Shown here piece by piece: positions 43,660 to 54,800 of a stretch of 64,000 bases of DNA. Under the pieces are notes generated by a model, which saw only the letters and a program-made list of their open reading frames with translations, was not told the origin of the DNA and ran no database searches. The position numbers were made by a program, and so were the translations under genes. The stretch is from assembly GCA_018287875.1 (NCBI GenBank), contig JAGVVL010000009.1, forward strand, positions 3,968,001 to 4,032,000, read 5' to 3'. Every line of letters begins with the position of its first letter. Position 1 is the first letter of the stretch. This DNA is from Nigrospora sphaerica (Eukaryota > Ascomycota > Sordariomycetes > Amphisphaeriales > Apiosporaceae).

Positions 43660-45492
43660 CTAAAGGAACTGGCCCTCGGTATTGCCCTCACCCATGCTCT
43701 TGCTGCCGCTGCTGCCGCTCTGGATGGCGCCCAGCATGCCGTCGATGTAGCTGGCGCCGCTCCACTTTTGGTGGGTGAGCACCTCGCAGCCGAGCTCCTT
43801 CTCGGGGCGCTGGACCAGGTTCACGTAGGCCAGCATGCCGTCTTCCTTGTAGGCCTGGGAGAGCTGCGTCGTGATGGTGGCGGTGCTGTGCAGGCCGGCG
43901 AGCGAAATGAGCTGCAGCACGAAGCCCTCGCGGGCAATGTCCCAGATGAAGGACTTGAGCGTCGCGTCCGTGAAGCCGTGCGCCATCCAGTTGAACGACG
44001 GCGACAGGTTGTACACGAGGCCCTTGCCGGGCAGCGCGGCGCGGACGGCCCGGCCCAGCTTGCTGGCCACCTCGACGTTGGGGTCGCCCGTCTCGACCCA
44101 CAGCAGGTCCGCGTAGGGGCCAAAGGCGATAGCGCGCTTCGTCGCCGCCGACATGCCGGCGCGGAAGTGGTAGAAACCCTCGCGGGTGCGCGGAATGTCC
44201 CAATCGAAGTAGATGGGCTTCGAAACGAAAGAGTTGGCCAGCTGGCGGCGCTTGGCAACGCCCATGTTGCGGTCCGCCTCTACTGCCGCCGTGTACTGGT
44301 CGATTTGGCTTTGCGCGACCCCCTGTTCCTTCATCTGCGCCACGGCGGCCTCGTCGAACGTCACCAGGGTCGTCTTCTTGACCCAGCTAGCCTCGAAGGC
44401 ATCGATCTCGGAACCGGTGGCCCCGCTGGCCTCCATCTCCTGCAAGGTCTCGGCCAGCGGCGCAATGCCCTGCTCGGCGACGCCGAGGATGAACTCGTGG
44501 TCGCGCACATCGATGGCGCTGGAGATGAGCTTGCCGCTTTCCGAGTCGGTCCGGGCCAAGACGAGGTTCTCGACGCCCATGACATCCCACTGGAAGCGCG
44601 CGGCCACCAGGCGGTTGATATGCTCCCCAGTCGGCACCAGCACCTTGCCGGCCAGATGGCCGCATTTCTTGCCTCCGTGCAGCTGATCCTCAAAATGCAC
44701 CGCCGCCGCGCCGTTCTCGGCGAACAGCTTGGCCAGCTTGATGACGGCGCTCAAGCCGCCATGGCCCGTGTCGCCGTCGGCCACGATGGGCCGGAAGTAG
44801 TCGACGTAGGGTGTCTTGGCGCGATCTTCGGCCGTCATCTTGCGGCGCAGGTCCCACTGCTTGCGGTCGTGCATCGACTGGGCCTTGGCCATGCGCTGCA
44901 CCTGGTTCGGGACCGTGTTGTAGGGGTAGTCGCCAAAGTCGGGCGACACCTCGTTCGTCGTCGTGAGCAGAGAGGAGCAGGCCCAGCCCGAGAGGTAGAG
45001 GACCTCCTGGTGGGGGGCCTGCTGCGTCATCTGCACCGGGTCGATGGCGCCCATGGTGTGGATAGGCTCGCCCTTGGCAAGGCGTTCCTTGACCAGGTTG
45101 AACAGCTTGCGCGCCATCAGCGAGCTGGGGTAGCTTTGCAGCTGGGAACCGCGTTTGGAGACGATGTCGGCAGCCGTGTAGGGCCGCTTGATGCCCTCGA
45201 AGCGCGGCGACGCCCACCAAGCCTCAACATCCTTGATCTGCTGCTCGTATAGGGCGTCCTCGGCGGCGCCCGCCTTGGAGGCTTCGGGAAGCAGCTGGAA
45301 GCCGTCGGAGGGCAGGGCGGTGCTGATGGGCGGGTTCACGGGCGGGAGCGACATCCTCGAGGCGCTCAAGGACAGGCCGCGCATAGCCGTACGGAGGGGA
45401 CGCACTGGCGACACCGATGCTGCGGAGGTGGTTGATGCCGTAGGAGCCAGCGTCACGCGGCGAGGCGCCCGAACCAGGGCCCGGCGAAGCAT
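43660..45492 (-). CDS. mclA: Mitochondrial 2-methylisocitrate lyase
   Basis: Cleaves 2-methylisocitrate to pyruvate and succinate, the last step of the methylcitrate cycle that clears propionyl-CoA. A single exon of 610 residues. The first 50 residues are Arg/Ser/Ala-rich without acids ([17 protein letters not shown]), a clear mitochondrial presequence. Isocitrate lyase superfamily segments follow: [39 protein letters not shown] with catalytic Cys277, [23 protein letters not shown] and NLSPSFNW. The presequence, the length and pairing with methylcitrate synthase favour methylisocitrate lyase over the glyoxylate-cycle enzyme. An in-frame extension upstream of 45492 is open but lacks support. 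The high-GC3 antisense ORF is a shadow. Confidence 0.92.
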   Translation of the reverse strand: MLRRALVRAPRRVTLAPTASTTSAASVSPVRPLRTAMRGLSLSASRMSLPPVNPPISTALPSDGFQLLPEASKAGAAEDALYEQQIKDVEAWWASPRFEGIKRPYTAADIVSKRGSQLQSYPSSLMARKLFNLVKERLAKGEPIHTMGAIDPVQMTQQAPHQEVLYLSGWACSSLLTTTNEVSPDFGDYPYNTVPNQVQRMAKAQSMHDRKQWDLRRKMTAEDRAKTPYVDYFRPIVADGDTGHGGLSAVIKLAKLFAENGAAAVHFEDQLHGGKKCGHLAGKVLVPTGEHINRLVAARFQWDVMGVENLVLARTDSESGKLISSAIDVRDHEFILGVAEQGIAPLAETLQEMEASGATGSEIDAFEASWVKKTTLVTFDEAAVAQMKEQGVAQSQIDQYTAAVEADRNMGVAKRRQLANSFVSKPIYFDWDIPRTREGFYHFRAGMSAATKRAIAFGPYADLLWVETGDPNVEVASKLGRAVRAALPGKGLVYNLSPSFNWMAHGFTDATLKSFIWDIAREGFVLQLISLAGLHSTATITTQLSQAYKEDGMLAYVNLVQRPEKELGCEVLTHQKWSGASYIDGMLGAIQSGSSGSKSMGEGNTEGQFL

Positions 45493-46757
45493 TTTATGAA
45501 TGCGCGAATATGGACTCGCATAAACGGATGGCGTACAAAAAAAAGGACGGGCGGCCCTCGAGGATGGTGCGGATGTTAAGGAATAGAAAAAGTAGCGGTT
45601 GCCGGCCTCCAGCTGCAAGTGAGGGGCGAAGCTCGGCAGTGTGGCGGTCGGCTTACGAGCGAAACGAAGGCGGGCGAGCGGCCGAGGCTCGGGGATAACC
45701 TGGAGACGCGGACGTGGGTGACGATGGCGGCGGGGCATGAATTGCCCCTGACAGGCGACGGCAGGTTCACTACATTTTTACCTATGGTTACTGTTGACGG
45801 CCAGATATCCCATCGCATCACGTCGCGAGTGCTGCCCCGGTGCAGAGGTTGTTTCTTCTTTTCATAGTAATAGTGGACGCTTTGTCGGGGTGGCAGCGCC
45901 GTGGCTTTCTCTACCGGCGGTATCGTTGGCTCGGCACCCCAGTGGCAAGCGTGCGCCAGCTTTCCGCACATGATGCGCCCGCATTCCCGCCCGCAGCCAG
46001 CGGTAACCACCTCATATTACTGAGTACATACAACAAGTAACCGTCCGTCGCCTCCAGTACCAGCAGCTCAACGGGGTCAGACCAGCCCGCCAATCCTGAA
46101 AGGTACAAACGTAGAACCTGTATCCATGGGTTGACGGGAGGGGATGGAGAGAGAGACCTGGATGGGGTTTCCCCCGAAGTTTACCGAGAACCTTGGATAA
46201 TGGCTCATTGGTCAATGGCCACGGGCGACGGGGCTGGACACGCTTCCGGCTTCCCTCGGTTGATGCGGGGGAAACGACCCCACTTGCTCGCTGGTGGACT
46301 GTACCGAGAAACTGGAGGCTCATAGCGCTTATAGCGTGCGTAGGTTCCCATCCCATAGCACCGTTAGTGGTGGTTAGGTCAGCACTGGAGAGCTACCCGC
46401 CCCCGGGGCTCCACACATGCTTGCGAGCACGATGCGGTCGGTCAGTCGGTTGATCGGTTGACCGGATGTTGGGGGGAGAGGGGGAACAGAGGCAGGGACC
46501 AGAGGCCGTGATTGAACGAGGAGCCTTGGGACAAAAAAGTCATGCCATCCAGCTCCAACTTACATTTTATCCCCTCCGTCTTGCTTGTCCTTCCCTTCCA
46601 GAACGTGTGTGCCCTCTCTCTTTCAGGCGTGTCCACGAAGTGTGAACCTCCGGGAAGGCCACCTTCTCTTATCTACCCCACGTCTGCTTGCACTGCTTAG
46701 CCGAGGTTTCGGGGAACCAATCGTGCGCGACTTGTCCTGCTGAACCTCATTCTCGAC
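45493..46757. promoter_or_regulatory. Shared divergent promoter region of the methylcitrate-cycle genes
   Basis: 1265 bp between the two start codons. It contains matches to the carbon-repressor core SYGGRG, for example GCGGGG at 46265-46270 and CCCCAC at 46278-46283. Matches this short occur by chance, so regulation by CreA is only suggested. Confidence 0.5.
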
Positions 46758-48405
46758 ATGGCTGTGAATCTGCGAGCGGCCAGGACCGCCTTGGGCCTCC
46801 TGCGCGTAGGTCTTCCCTTGCGTCGCTTTCCCAGCCATCATTCCGCCACGCCGTCCGGCTACCGGAGTAGCTAGGCAATCCGGCCCTGAGCTAACGTGTG
46901 TCCCGGCCCCAGCCCCGAGTCGGCGCCCCTGCCGTCGCGATCCCTTCGGTACGATGCTACTCGTCGTCGGCCGAGCCCGACCTCAAAGAAACCCTCAAGG
47001 AGGTCATCCCCGCCAAGAGAGAGCTGTTGAAAAAGGTCAAGGCCCATTCCGACAAGGTCATTGGCGAGGTCAAGATCGAGAACACCCTCGGCGGCATGAG
47101 GTACGAAACGAGGGAACCACCAATCTCCATGGGAAGCCAATGCTAACGGCTACTCAGAGGCCTTAAGGCTATGGTTTGGGAAGGCTCCGTCCTCGACGCC
47201 AACGAGGGCATCCGCTTCCACGGCCGCACCATCAAGGACTGCCAGAAGGAGCTGCCCAAGGGTCGCTCGGGCACCGAGATGCTTCCCGAGGCCATGTTTT
47301 GGCTCCTCCTCACCGGTAAAGTGCCCACGGTCAACCAGACGCGTCATTTCTCGCGACAGCTGGCCGAGCAGGCCGTTCTGCCCGACTTTGTCAACAAGAT
47401 GCTGGACAACTTCCCTACCGACCTGCACCCCATGACCCAATTCGCCATTGCCGTCAGCGCCCTGAACCACACGTCCAAGTTCGCCAAGGCCTACGAGGCC
47501 GGTCTCAACAAGGCCGACTACTGGGAGCCGACCTACGATGACGCTATCAGCCTCCTCGCCAAGCTGCCCACCATTGCCGCGAAGATCTACCAGAACTCGT
47601 ACCGGGGCGGCGGTGCCCTGCCGGCCGATGTCGACATCAACGAGGATTGGTCCTACAACTTCGCCGCCATGCTGGGCAAGGGCGGCAAGGAGAACGAGAA
47701 CTTCCAGGACCTTCTGCGGCTCTACCTGGCGCTGCACGGCGATCATGAGGGCGGAAACGTCTCTGCCCACGCCACGCATTTGGTCGGAAGCGCTCTGAGC
47801 GACCCGTTCCTCAGCTACAGCGCTGGCCTCCAGGGTCTGGCTGGTCCTCTTCACGGGTGAGTACATGTACCGTCATCGCGGACTAGACGTTGGGCGCTAA
47901 CCGTTCCGAAAGACTCGCCGCGCAAGAGGTGCTGCGATGGATTCTGCAGATGAAGGAGCAGATCCCCGAGAACTATGGCGAGAAGGACGTGCACGACTAC
48001 CTCTGGTCCACCCTCAACTCGGGCCGCGTCGTTCCCGGCTACGGCCACGCGGTGCTGCGGAAGCCCGATCCCCGATTTGAGGCGCTCATGGACTACGCCT
48101 CCTCGCGGCCCGAGATCGCCAAAGACCCCGTGTTCCAGCTGGTCAAGTTGAACAGCGAGGTGGCACCCGAGGTCCTGAAGAAGCACGGGAAGACTAAGAA
48201 CCCGTATCCCAATGTCGACTCCAGCTCGGGTGTCCTCTTCCACCACTACGGCTTCCACGAGACTCTGTATTACACGGCCACGTTCGGCGTGAGCCGAGGC
48301 CTCGGTCCTCTGGCCCAATTGATTTGGGACCGCGCCCTGGGTCTGCCCATTGAGCGACCCAAGAGCATCAACCTGGAGGGCCTGCTGAAGGCTGCCGAGG
48401 CCTGA
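46758..48405 (+). CDS. mcsA: Mitochondrial 2-methylcitrate synthase
   Basis: Condenses propionyl-CoA with oxaloacetate, the first step of the methylcitrate cycle, and usually has citrate synthase activity too. Exons are 46758-46805, 46913-47100, 47158-47856 and 47913-48405, giving 475 residues. The basic N-terminus ([16 protein letters not shown], then SVRCYSSS) is a mitochondrial presequence. [34 protein letters not shown] and [16 protein letters not shown] match fungal McsA. The catalytic residues are His275 (GDHEGGN), His357 ([14 protein letters not shown]) and Asp414 (VDSSSG). A branch site GCTAAC precedes the first acceptor. The first intron sits inside the presequence. Divergent from the methylisocitrate lyase gene. 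Confidence 0.93.
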
Positions 48406-50716
48406 AACTTTGAGTTATGTTTGCTTAGAGGGCGATAGCTGGCGTTTAGGTCTGTTCAGCGAGAAGCTAGATATTGATATGCGAATGGATGGTGACTTGT
48501 GAGTCATTTGAGCTACTCACCGGGTCGACTTGCCCGCCGTACGCTCGCCCTTTGCGATCGGGTCGTATCAGCGTCGGCTGCAACTAGAAAGCCGCTAGTT
48601 CGAGCTCGTACGGGAGGCGATCAGCTCATATCCGTATTACGCTCACGGGAACCTCGCTGTGATTGTTTGGGACACCTCGATTAGGCACGGAAGCTCATTC
48701 TTGGGTATCATCGCGCGGTTCGACTGCGTCGCTTGACCATCGTGACCGGCTTCGTACAAGCATCAACCTCCAACCGACCAGACAAGCGACTCGGCCTCTC
48801 ATTTCATATATGTCCCGAAGTCTGATCAGGCCACCTGATGCTGACCTCGATCTCGGCGGGCCCCACCAGAGACGTCTCGCTCAGCATCCATTGAACGGAA
48901 TAGGATTCCCAGCCGACCCCGGATCTAGGCCCCGTACCGCCCTGCTGAGCGGGACAGTGGCTTTCACATTGCTCCGATAGTCCAATGGCAACTCTCGCGC
49001 CCCGTGTGAGTGGCTGGCAGGCAAGGGCGCGGCTGTTCAGTCAGCCACGGATCGCTGACGACCCCTGATGAGCGGCAAAAGAGGCTAAAGGGGCGGCAAG
49101 AAGGTTGATTGGCCAAAGCCGATATTTACCGCGATCCCATATACACGGGCAATATACGGAGGTCTAGACCGCCTGGCTAGCATACAGCCAATTATGAATC
49201 TCACCTTTTTTTTTCTTTCAGGGACCTTGGAGCCCGGGCCGTTTCACACCCCATATCTCACCGGAAATTTGTGTGCACCGCGGCACTACCAAATCCGCAG
49301 ATTTCCCAGCCGGAGTTGTACGTGATTGCAACTTCCAGGACATGGGTCTGTGAACCAGTAGACGTACATTTGGGGTAAACCGGGAGGAAAACACGTTTGC
49401 CAGCATCTATGGCTGAGCGTTGCATCAGCTGGCCATGCAGCCGTGGCTTTCGGCAAGCAGTTCCGCGCGTTGCACCCCGACTCTCCCCACACACTCAGCT
49501 GACCGTCACATTATCCTGCCGTGATCATTGAGCTTATTCTATAAGGACCCTGGTTTCAAGTCCAAAATAGTATCAAATGCAACAGTCCAGCCCCGCCGAA
49601 CGTGCAGTAGCGCCGTGATGGTTCGCGGACCCTCTGGACCCTGGGTGGGGAGCCGATGTGTACACCGAGTGTAGAGGGAAAATATACCGGAAGAAGAAGA
49701 CCGAGGTAGATAGAACCAAAAACAAACCGAAGGAAAAGGTTTGGTGGAGATTACCGTTAAGGGATTCGAACACCATCAAGTTTGGGTCTGCCTGCAGGGA
49801 CCCTTCGGCTCTTGAGAAAGCCCTGTTGGATTTCCACCTAGACCATCAGGTCACAACTTTACTGTAGCGGTTGCTAGGTCCGTGAGATTTCTTTCATGGC
49901 AGAAAGTTCTCTAATTGGTACCTATGGGAGAGTTGGTGATCTGGAATGTCGTTGCCTGAAGTTGGCCGTTCGTACTTGTCGAGGCCTGGGGACTTTTCAA
50001 GGACGTCACCCCTCGCGAGGAGAGAGAGGGCGGGGGAAATGGCAGTCAGTATCTGAAGTACCCCGCGTTGATATGAAGAAGCGGGCTGAAAATACGGCAG
50101 GATAGCGGCTAGCAGTTGGCGAGACGACCGGTGCTTCTGGGGGTAAGATTTCTCCGCCATTTTCTTTCAGGACTCACTCCCCGCAGGTCCCGGAGCAGGA
50201 CACTATCATACGAGAAAGCCGGGACGTCCTCCACCAGTTAATCTATCTTCATCTAAACCTGCCTCGCTTCCCAATTCCCCCGCCAACCAGCAAACGGGAC
50301 GGCCACGTGCAGGCTTGCGCCACTTCCCCCCTCGTCCTGGGGTTTCTGTCCCCCGGGTCGCGAGCTGGAGCTGGGCACTCTATCTGCTAGATGAAGCCTG
50401 CCCGCCAGGCACGCCTAGCGATGTGACCCTGGCGGTCGCCGAGCTCCGCCGCGCTTGCGCTGGACCTTTGCATCGTCTGTGGGAAACGGGGAACGGGAGA
50501 CGGGGGCGCGAGACAGGCGACATTGAGAATCCGGGTATAAAGAGTGAGGTGCTTCACGAGAAGAGGTTGATCATTTCCCCTTCAGCAGCTTTAACCCAAC
50601 AAGCAGCCTGCGAATCCCGTCTCCGGCCCCTTTTTCTCCTATCGCCCCATACTCCTTACATCCCCCTTTCTCTCTTTGTGCCCTGGGCCCCTGAGCTTCT
50701 GATCCTCCTCCCGAAA
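48406..50716. other. Intergenic, 2.3 kb
   Basis: No protein gene recognised. A Pol III-like element on the minus strand at about 49718-49860 is listed separately. Confidence 0.55.
49718..49860 (-). ncRNA. Possible Pol III transcript or tRNA/SINE relic
   Basis: On the minus strand an A-box-like word (TGGTCTAGGTGG, 49834-49845) is followed 59 bp later by a B-box-like word (GGTGTTCGAATCCC, 49761-49774), then by T4 (49734-49737) and T5 (49718-49722). Between the boxes are an anticodon-arm-like hairpin (GGCT/AGCC) and a five-base hairpin (GGGTC/GACCC) placed like a class II variable arm. The T stem and acceptor stem do not pair, so it is not a standard tRNA. Confidence 0.3.
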
Positions 50717-51635
50717 ATGCGCCCCTCCGTCGTTCTCCTCGCCCCGGCCCTCGTGGCCGCTACACCGCTCAGCTGGGCGGGCCAGGGTGAGAAACCTTCG
50801 CCCGACGAGATCCAGATCGTCAGTTCTTCGACCTCGGGCAACGGATGCCCCCAGGGGACGGTGACGAACGACGTGTCTCCGGACCGCACGGTGAGTGGCA
50901 GTTTCCCGGGCACCGTTTTGCGGGCTGAGAGGGCGTGAGATTGACTCTGGTGTTTTTCCTGCAGGTCATTACCTTTGGCTTCGACAGTTTCCAGACGTAC
51001 ATTGGGCCCGGCACGACGCAGGCGGACCGCAGCAAGAACTGCCAGATCCACCTCAACCTCAAGTACCCCGGCGGCTTCCAGTACGCCGTCGTCGAGTCGA
51101 CGTACCACGGGTACGCCCAGCTGGACGCGGGCGTGACGGGCAACTTTTACTCGACCTATTACTTCTCGCAAGACGCGGGCGCCACGGTATGGCCTGGATC
51201 CTTGCCCCTTTGTTATTCCGCCTTGTCCGCTCCTTTTCCTCCTTCATGCCTCTTTCCCTTACCCCCCTTTCTTTCCCCTTTCACCTCTTCTCGATATCAA
51301 GCCCCTTTTACCCCCTCCACTTCCACCCTTTTTTTATTTCTTCCTTTTCCGAACGGACATGCTGACGGGCGGCAAAACACCACCAGACCACGACGCAAAC
51401 CTCGCTGTCGGGCGGCGGCATCTGGGCCAACGGCCAGGTCTACACCAAGCAGGACCGGGTGCCGACGACGTCGGTCATCTGGTCGCCCTGCGGCCAGACG
51501 GGCCTGCTCAACATCAACAACCGCATCGCGCTGACGAGCCGCAACGCCAGCGCCTACGGCCAGATCTCCGACGACGACGCCACCGTCGCCTTCACCCAGC
51601 AGATGCACCTCAGCTGGCAGCCGTGCAAAAAATAA
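50717..51635 (+). CDS. Secreted DUF4360-like protein
   Basis: Exons are 50717-50890, 50965-51186 and 51387-51635 (introns 74 and 200 bp, all GT..AG, phase 0), giving 214 residues, the usual length of the DUF4360 family. A signal peptide (MRPSVVLLAPALVAATPLS) starts the protein. The core has GNGCPQGTV, TFGFDSFQTYIGPGT, NCQIHLNLKYPGGFQYAVVE, YAQLDAGVTGNFYSTYYFS and SVIWSPCGQTGLLNINNRIALT. Four cysteines in the mature chain (GCP, NCQ, PCG, PCKK) could form two disulfides. The family is secreted in fungi and bacteria, with no established biochemical role. Confidence 0.88.
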
Positions 51636-53155
51636 AAATGGAAAGAAGGAGTTTTGTTCCCTCTCTCTCTCTTCCTCACCAGCGGACGGTTTCGGCTCGT
51701 CGGGACGATAGGAGGCGGAAAGAAAAGGAGGTGGGGCTGGCAGCCGTGGGCTCCGTTCGCTCTTTTGGTATACTTGCATCACCTTGGATCTTGCATCATC
51801 TCGAGCCGCAGGCTTTTGTATTTGAGGGATATTCGGGTTCGGGTGCTTTTTCTGCGTTTCGATTCTCTTCTGGCTCTCTCGTCACGCATGTGGAGGGATG
51901 GCAGTGGTGTTGGTGTTCGTTATGTATCAGATTCTCGCAAAGCCTCGCCACTTCTTGGTGGGCTCTTGAAACTCATCATCTAAGTGGACTCGTTGCTTTT
52001 GACCTATCATATCAACCGGTCGTTTCCGGGCGATGCCTGGCCCGGTAATCGGGTGCGCCTAAGAATGCGGGTATTCCCTATCGTGTACTGCCTAGCTATT
52101 TTCGACCAGAATCGTGCCTGGAAAGGTATTGATAGACATTGGCAGAGTCTCTTACAGTATCATCTAGTCTATCGAATCCATACGGATGGAAGTATATCAA
52201 GTATTACCACTCCACGAGAACCCCTGCTTACTTGATATTTGATGAAGTCTTTAAGTCAAGCGGACTTGCCATTGCAAAACTGACATTAGATTCCCTGATT
52301 ATGCCACATGCGTCATCGTCATATGAGTCCATAGGCTAGAAATAATGTATACCGAAACCATGCCAGCATATCAACTCGCATGGCATATCAATCTCACTCA
52401 CCTTGGCAACAGGGGATTATCGTTACGTTCCTATTTCATTGTCCAAAAGCCGAATCCCCAGATCAAGTTCATTGCGGTTGTTTGTGTTTCCGCATAGTAA
52501 TTGAATTTCTGGATCACGAGCCATCAGCACCAGCAAGTCACTTCCAGTGTCTTACTTGAGTTTCTACTAAAAAATATTCGACGGCACTGAAAGCCCAAAA
52601 GCCAGCAGTGGCAACGATAGTGGATTTATCTCATTCTAACCACAAGAACGCAAGTTGGCAACGTTATGGAAAGAAGCAAATGATATGGCCCCTGTTTTGC
52701 AAAGGGGATGTCCTTCCTAATATAGCAAACGACACTTTCAATGAAACGCCAGAATTCTGTAAGATCAAGATATGGCAAAGCAAAACAATATTTCAATGTC
52801 ATAGTCCAAGACTAGTTTACTGGAAAGGCCATACTGGCACCCAAATCCCCAAATTGCGCCGTCAGAAACCAGCCAAAGGAGTGTAAATCGAGAAACCACC
52901 ACCCGAGCAACCCATCCACCTGTTCCTTTCCTTACGGGGCCTAGGACGAGGGGGCAGACTCAGAATCGATGTGCTTTCCGACTTGGGCTGCCCCAAAGAA
53001 AAAGAAACGGAAACACAGCACCAAGCCAACCAAACACGCACCCCGAAGCCCCTGTCCCGATATCCCACACCACTTTTTTCCGATTTTCTCGCACCCTCAC
53101 CCGCACGCCCCGTCATCCCGGCCACAGACGGGGCCGCGGGTTCGGTCCTCGGAGT
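51636..53155. other. Intergenic, AT-richer
   Basis: No gene recognised; composition turns AT-rich at 52050-52860. A 92-codon ORF at 52608-52886 has no motifs. Confidence 0.55.
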
Positions 53156-53908
53156 TCAGTAAGCGGGCGACCAGTGGGCGTCGCACCAGGCCTGGGCGCC
53201 GCCGCGGGGGGCGCAGAAGGCGACGGTGTAGCCGTCGTCGCGGCACGGGTCGGCGGCGGCGTCGTAGGCGCACCAGGCGGCGGCGTCGCGCGCGCAGTAG
53301 GCGAGCTCGCCGGCGGCGCAGGCGGGCGCCGCCGCCGCCGCGTAGCCGCAGCGCCCGCCGCCCGCGGGCCGCTGCAGGCCCGGCGCGCACGCCGTCGCCG
53401 AGGCCGACGCCCCCGCCGCCGCGTACGCCGCCTCGAGCAGCGCCGGCACCGCCGCCGCCCCCGCCGCGCAAAAGGCCCGGTTGCGCCCGTCGTTCCAGCA
53501 CTGCGCCTTGGCGGCGTCTGCGGGGTTCGGGTGAGCTTTTGGGGGACGAGTCGTGGTTCGGGAATGGCGGGTAGAGGGGATGAAAAGGGAGGGGGAGAGA
53601 GTGGGAAAAGGGATAGGCGTACCAAAGGGGCACCACGAGGTGAGGCTGGCGGCGCAGTAGGCCTGCTCGCCGTGGCCGCACTCGGGCTCGTCGAAGACGG
53701 CGTACTGGCACCTGGCCGACGTCTTGTTGTAGAAGAGCGACTTGGCGCACTGGCACGACTTCGTCCACCCGTTCCACTTCTGGCCGCCGAGGCAAAGCAG
53801 CTTATTCAAGGTGCGCGGCGCGAGCTCGCCGTTCTCAGCGTCGACAGGCGAGGCCGAGACGGCGGTGCCCAGGATGGCGACGACGGCAAGGACATTGGTG
53901 AACTGCAT
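53156..53908 (-). CDS. Small secreted Cys-rich protein with duplicated five-Cys module
   Basis: Exons are 53908-53623 and 53517-53156 (105-bp intron, GTACGC..GCAG), giving 215 residues. A signal peptide (MQFTNVLAVVAILGTAVSA) leads into an N-terminal Cys cluster (C39, C52, C54, C67). Two modules with identical spacing follow: Cys77/85/93/102/112 and Cys162/170/178/187/197, each C-x7-C-x7-C-x8-C-x9-C. They share GE-x-AYCA, WC, DAA, DG and AFCA. An Ala-rich spacer (114-161) with C139 and C152 separates them, and C207 ends the series. The layout resembles a candidate effector or wall protein; I do not recognise the family. The ATG lies 60 bp from a 15-bp tandem repeat. The second half is much more Ala/GC-rich than the first. 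Confidence 0.82.
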   Translation of the reverse strand: MQFTNVLAVVAILGTAVSASPVDAENGELAPRTLNKLLCLGGQKWNGWTKSCQCAKSLFYNKTSARCQYAVFDEPECGHGEQAYCAASLTSWCPFGTPIPFPTLSPSLFIPSTRHSRTTTRPPKAHPNPADAAKAQCWNDGRNRAFCAAGAAAVPALLEAAYAAAGASASATACAPGLQRPAGGGRCGYAAAAAPACAAGELAYCARDAAAWCAYDAAADPCRDDGYTVAFCAPRGGAQAWCDAHWSPAY

Positions 53909-53967
53909 TTTGGAGAGGGGCGCGCGCGTGGCTTTCAGGGAAGGGGGAGTTGAAAGATGAAGTGCTG

Positions 53968-54027
53968 AGAGCGAGTGTGTTAAAAACGAGCGTGTTAGGA
54001 GCGAGCGTGTTAAGAACGAGTGTGATA
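53968..54027. repeat. Four 15-bp tandem repeats upstream of the Cys-rich gene
   Basis: Four units ending GTGTTA or GTGATA, exact 15-bp period, 60-120 bp before the ATG of the minus-strand gene; probably in its 5' leader or core promoter. Confidence 0.9.
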
Positions 54028-54698
54028 AGAGCTAGCTTGAAGCTGGAAAGTTTAGTGAGACTGAAGCTGTGTGAAGGCTGATGCTGGTGAGAGAAAAAAG
54101 ATGTTTCTAGCCGGGAGATCAAGGGTCTTATATACTAAATTCCCAGCTCACAAAGCCCATCATGCATACTTAAAAATCCACGCCTCAAACACACTACCAC
54201 GCCCCAGACCGACAAAGACCAGAAAGTTCAGCCTAAACCGCCGGCTGGTCCCTAGCGACGCCGCGATCCGCGCGATGACCAGAAGCCAGGGAGCGCCTAC
54301 GTCTAACTGCTACCGCGGGCTCGAATCCCTCCACGGCGGCCGCCTTGTCCACCTCATTTCTATCCGGCATGGGTGGCGTGTCCCGGGGATCAGGAGAGTT
54401 TCCCCGGCTCCTCGAAACTGGCCCGAGGGTGCGGGGGCCGGTCTGAACGCACGGGGTGACGGCGCCGGGAGGTACGGCCGTTGGGCGTGCCACGGGGGCT
54501 CAGGCCGGGACTGGATTTCTGCTTCTATCCGTCTTCCTGCTTCTACTAAGACTTGCCCCGGCCGGCCGGCTAGCCTTGGAAACCCTTTCCCCCCTTGACG
54601 CTGCCAAGCACCCCCTCAGACGTGGGCGTACCATCATGCTATACGCCGCGGAGGATGGCATCTCTCGCGAAGTAGGTGAAAATAAAACAAAAAGCTCA

Positions 54699-54720
54699 AC
54701 CTGTATGACTTCATACAGGT
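54699..54720. repeat. Perfect inverted repeat (10-bp arms, 2-nt loop)
   Basis: ACCTGTATGA, CT, TCATACAGGT. On the minus strand it is followed five bases later by T5 (54689-54693). Confidence 0.9.
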
Positions 54721-54778
54721 CTACGAGACTCCCTTGACCCCATCCATTGAAGGTAGCTTGGCGCCCAGTGATGTCAGG

Positions 54779-54800
54779 ATCAGGGCGCGTCCGCCCTGAT
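54779..54800. repeat. Perfect inverted repeat (9-bp arms, 4-nt loop)
   Basis: ATCAGGGCG, CGTC, CGCCCTGAT; a GC-rich hairpin 58 bp from the previous one. Confidence 0.9.

Noticed and set aside
43492..45252. 586-codon plus-strand ORF
   Set aside because: Antisense shadow of the methylisocitrate lyase gene; no motifs.
47150..48318. Minus-strand ORFs of 238 and 155 codons
   Set aside because: Antisense shadows of methylcitrate synthase exons.
49730..49860. Functional tRNA-Leu or tRNA-Ser on the minus strand
   Set aside because: Anticodon and variable arms look plausible but T stem and acceptor stem have several mismatches; kept only as a candidate Pol III relic.
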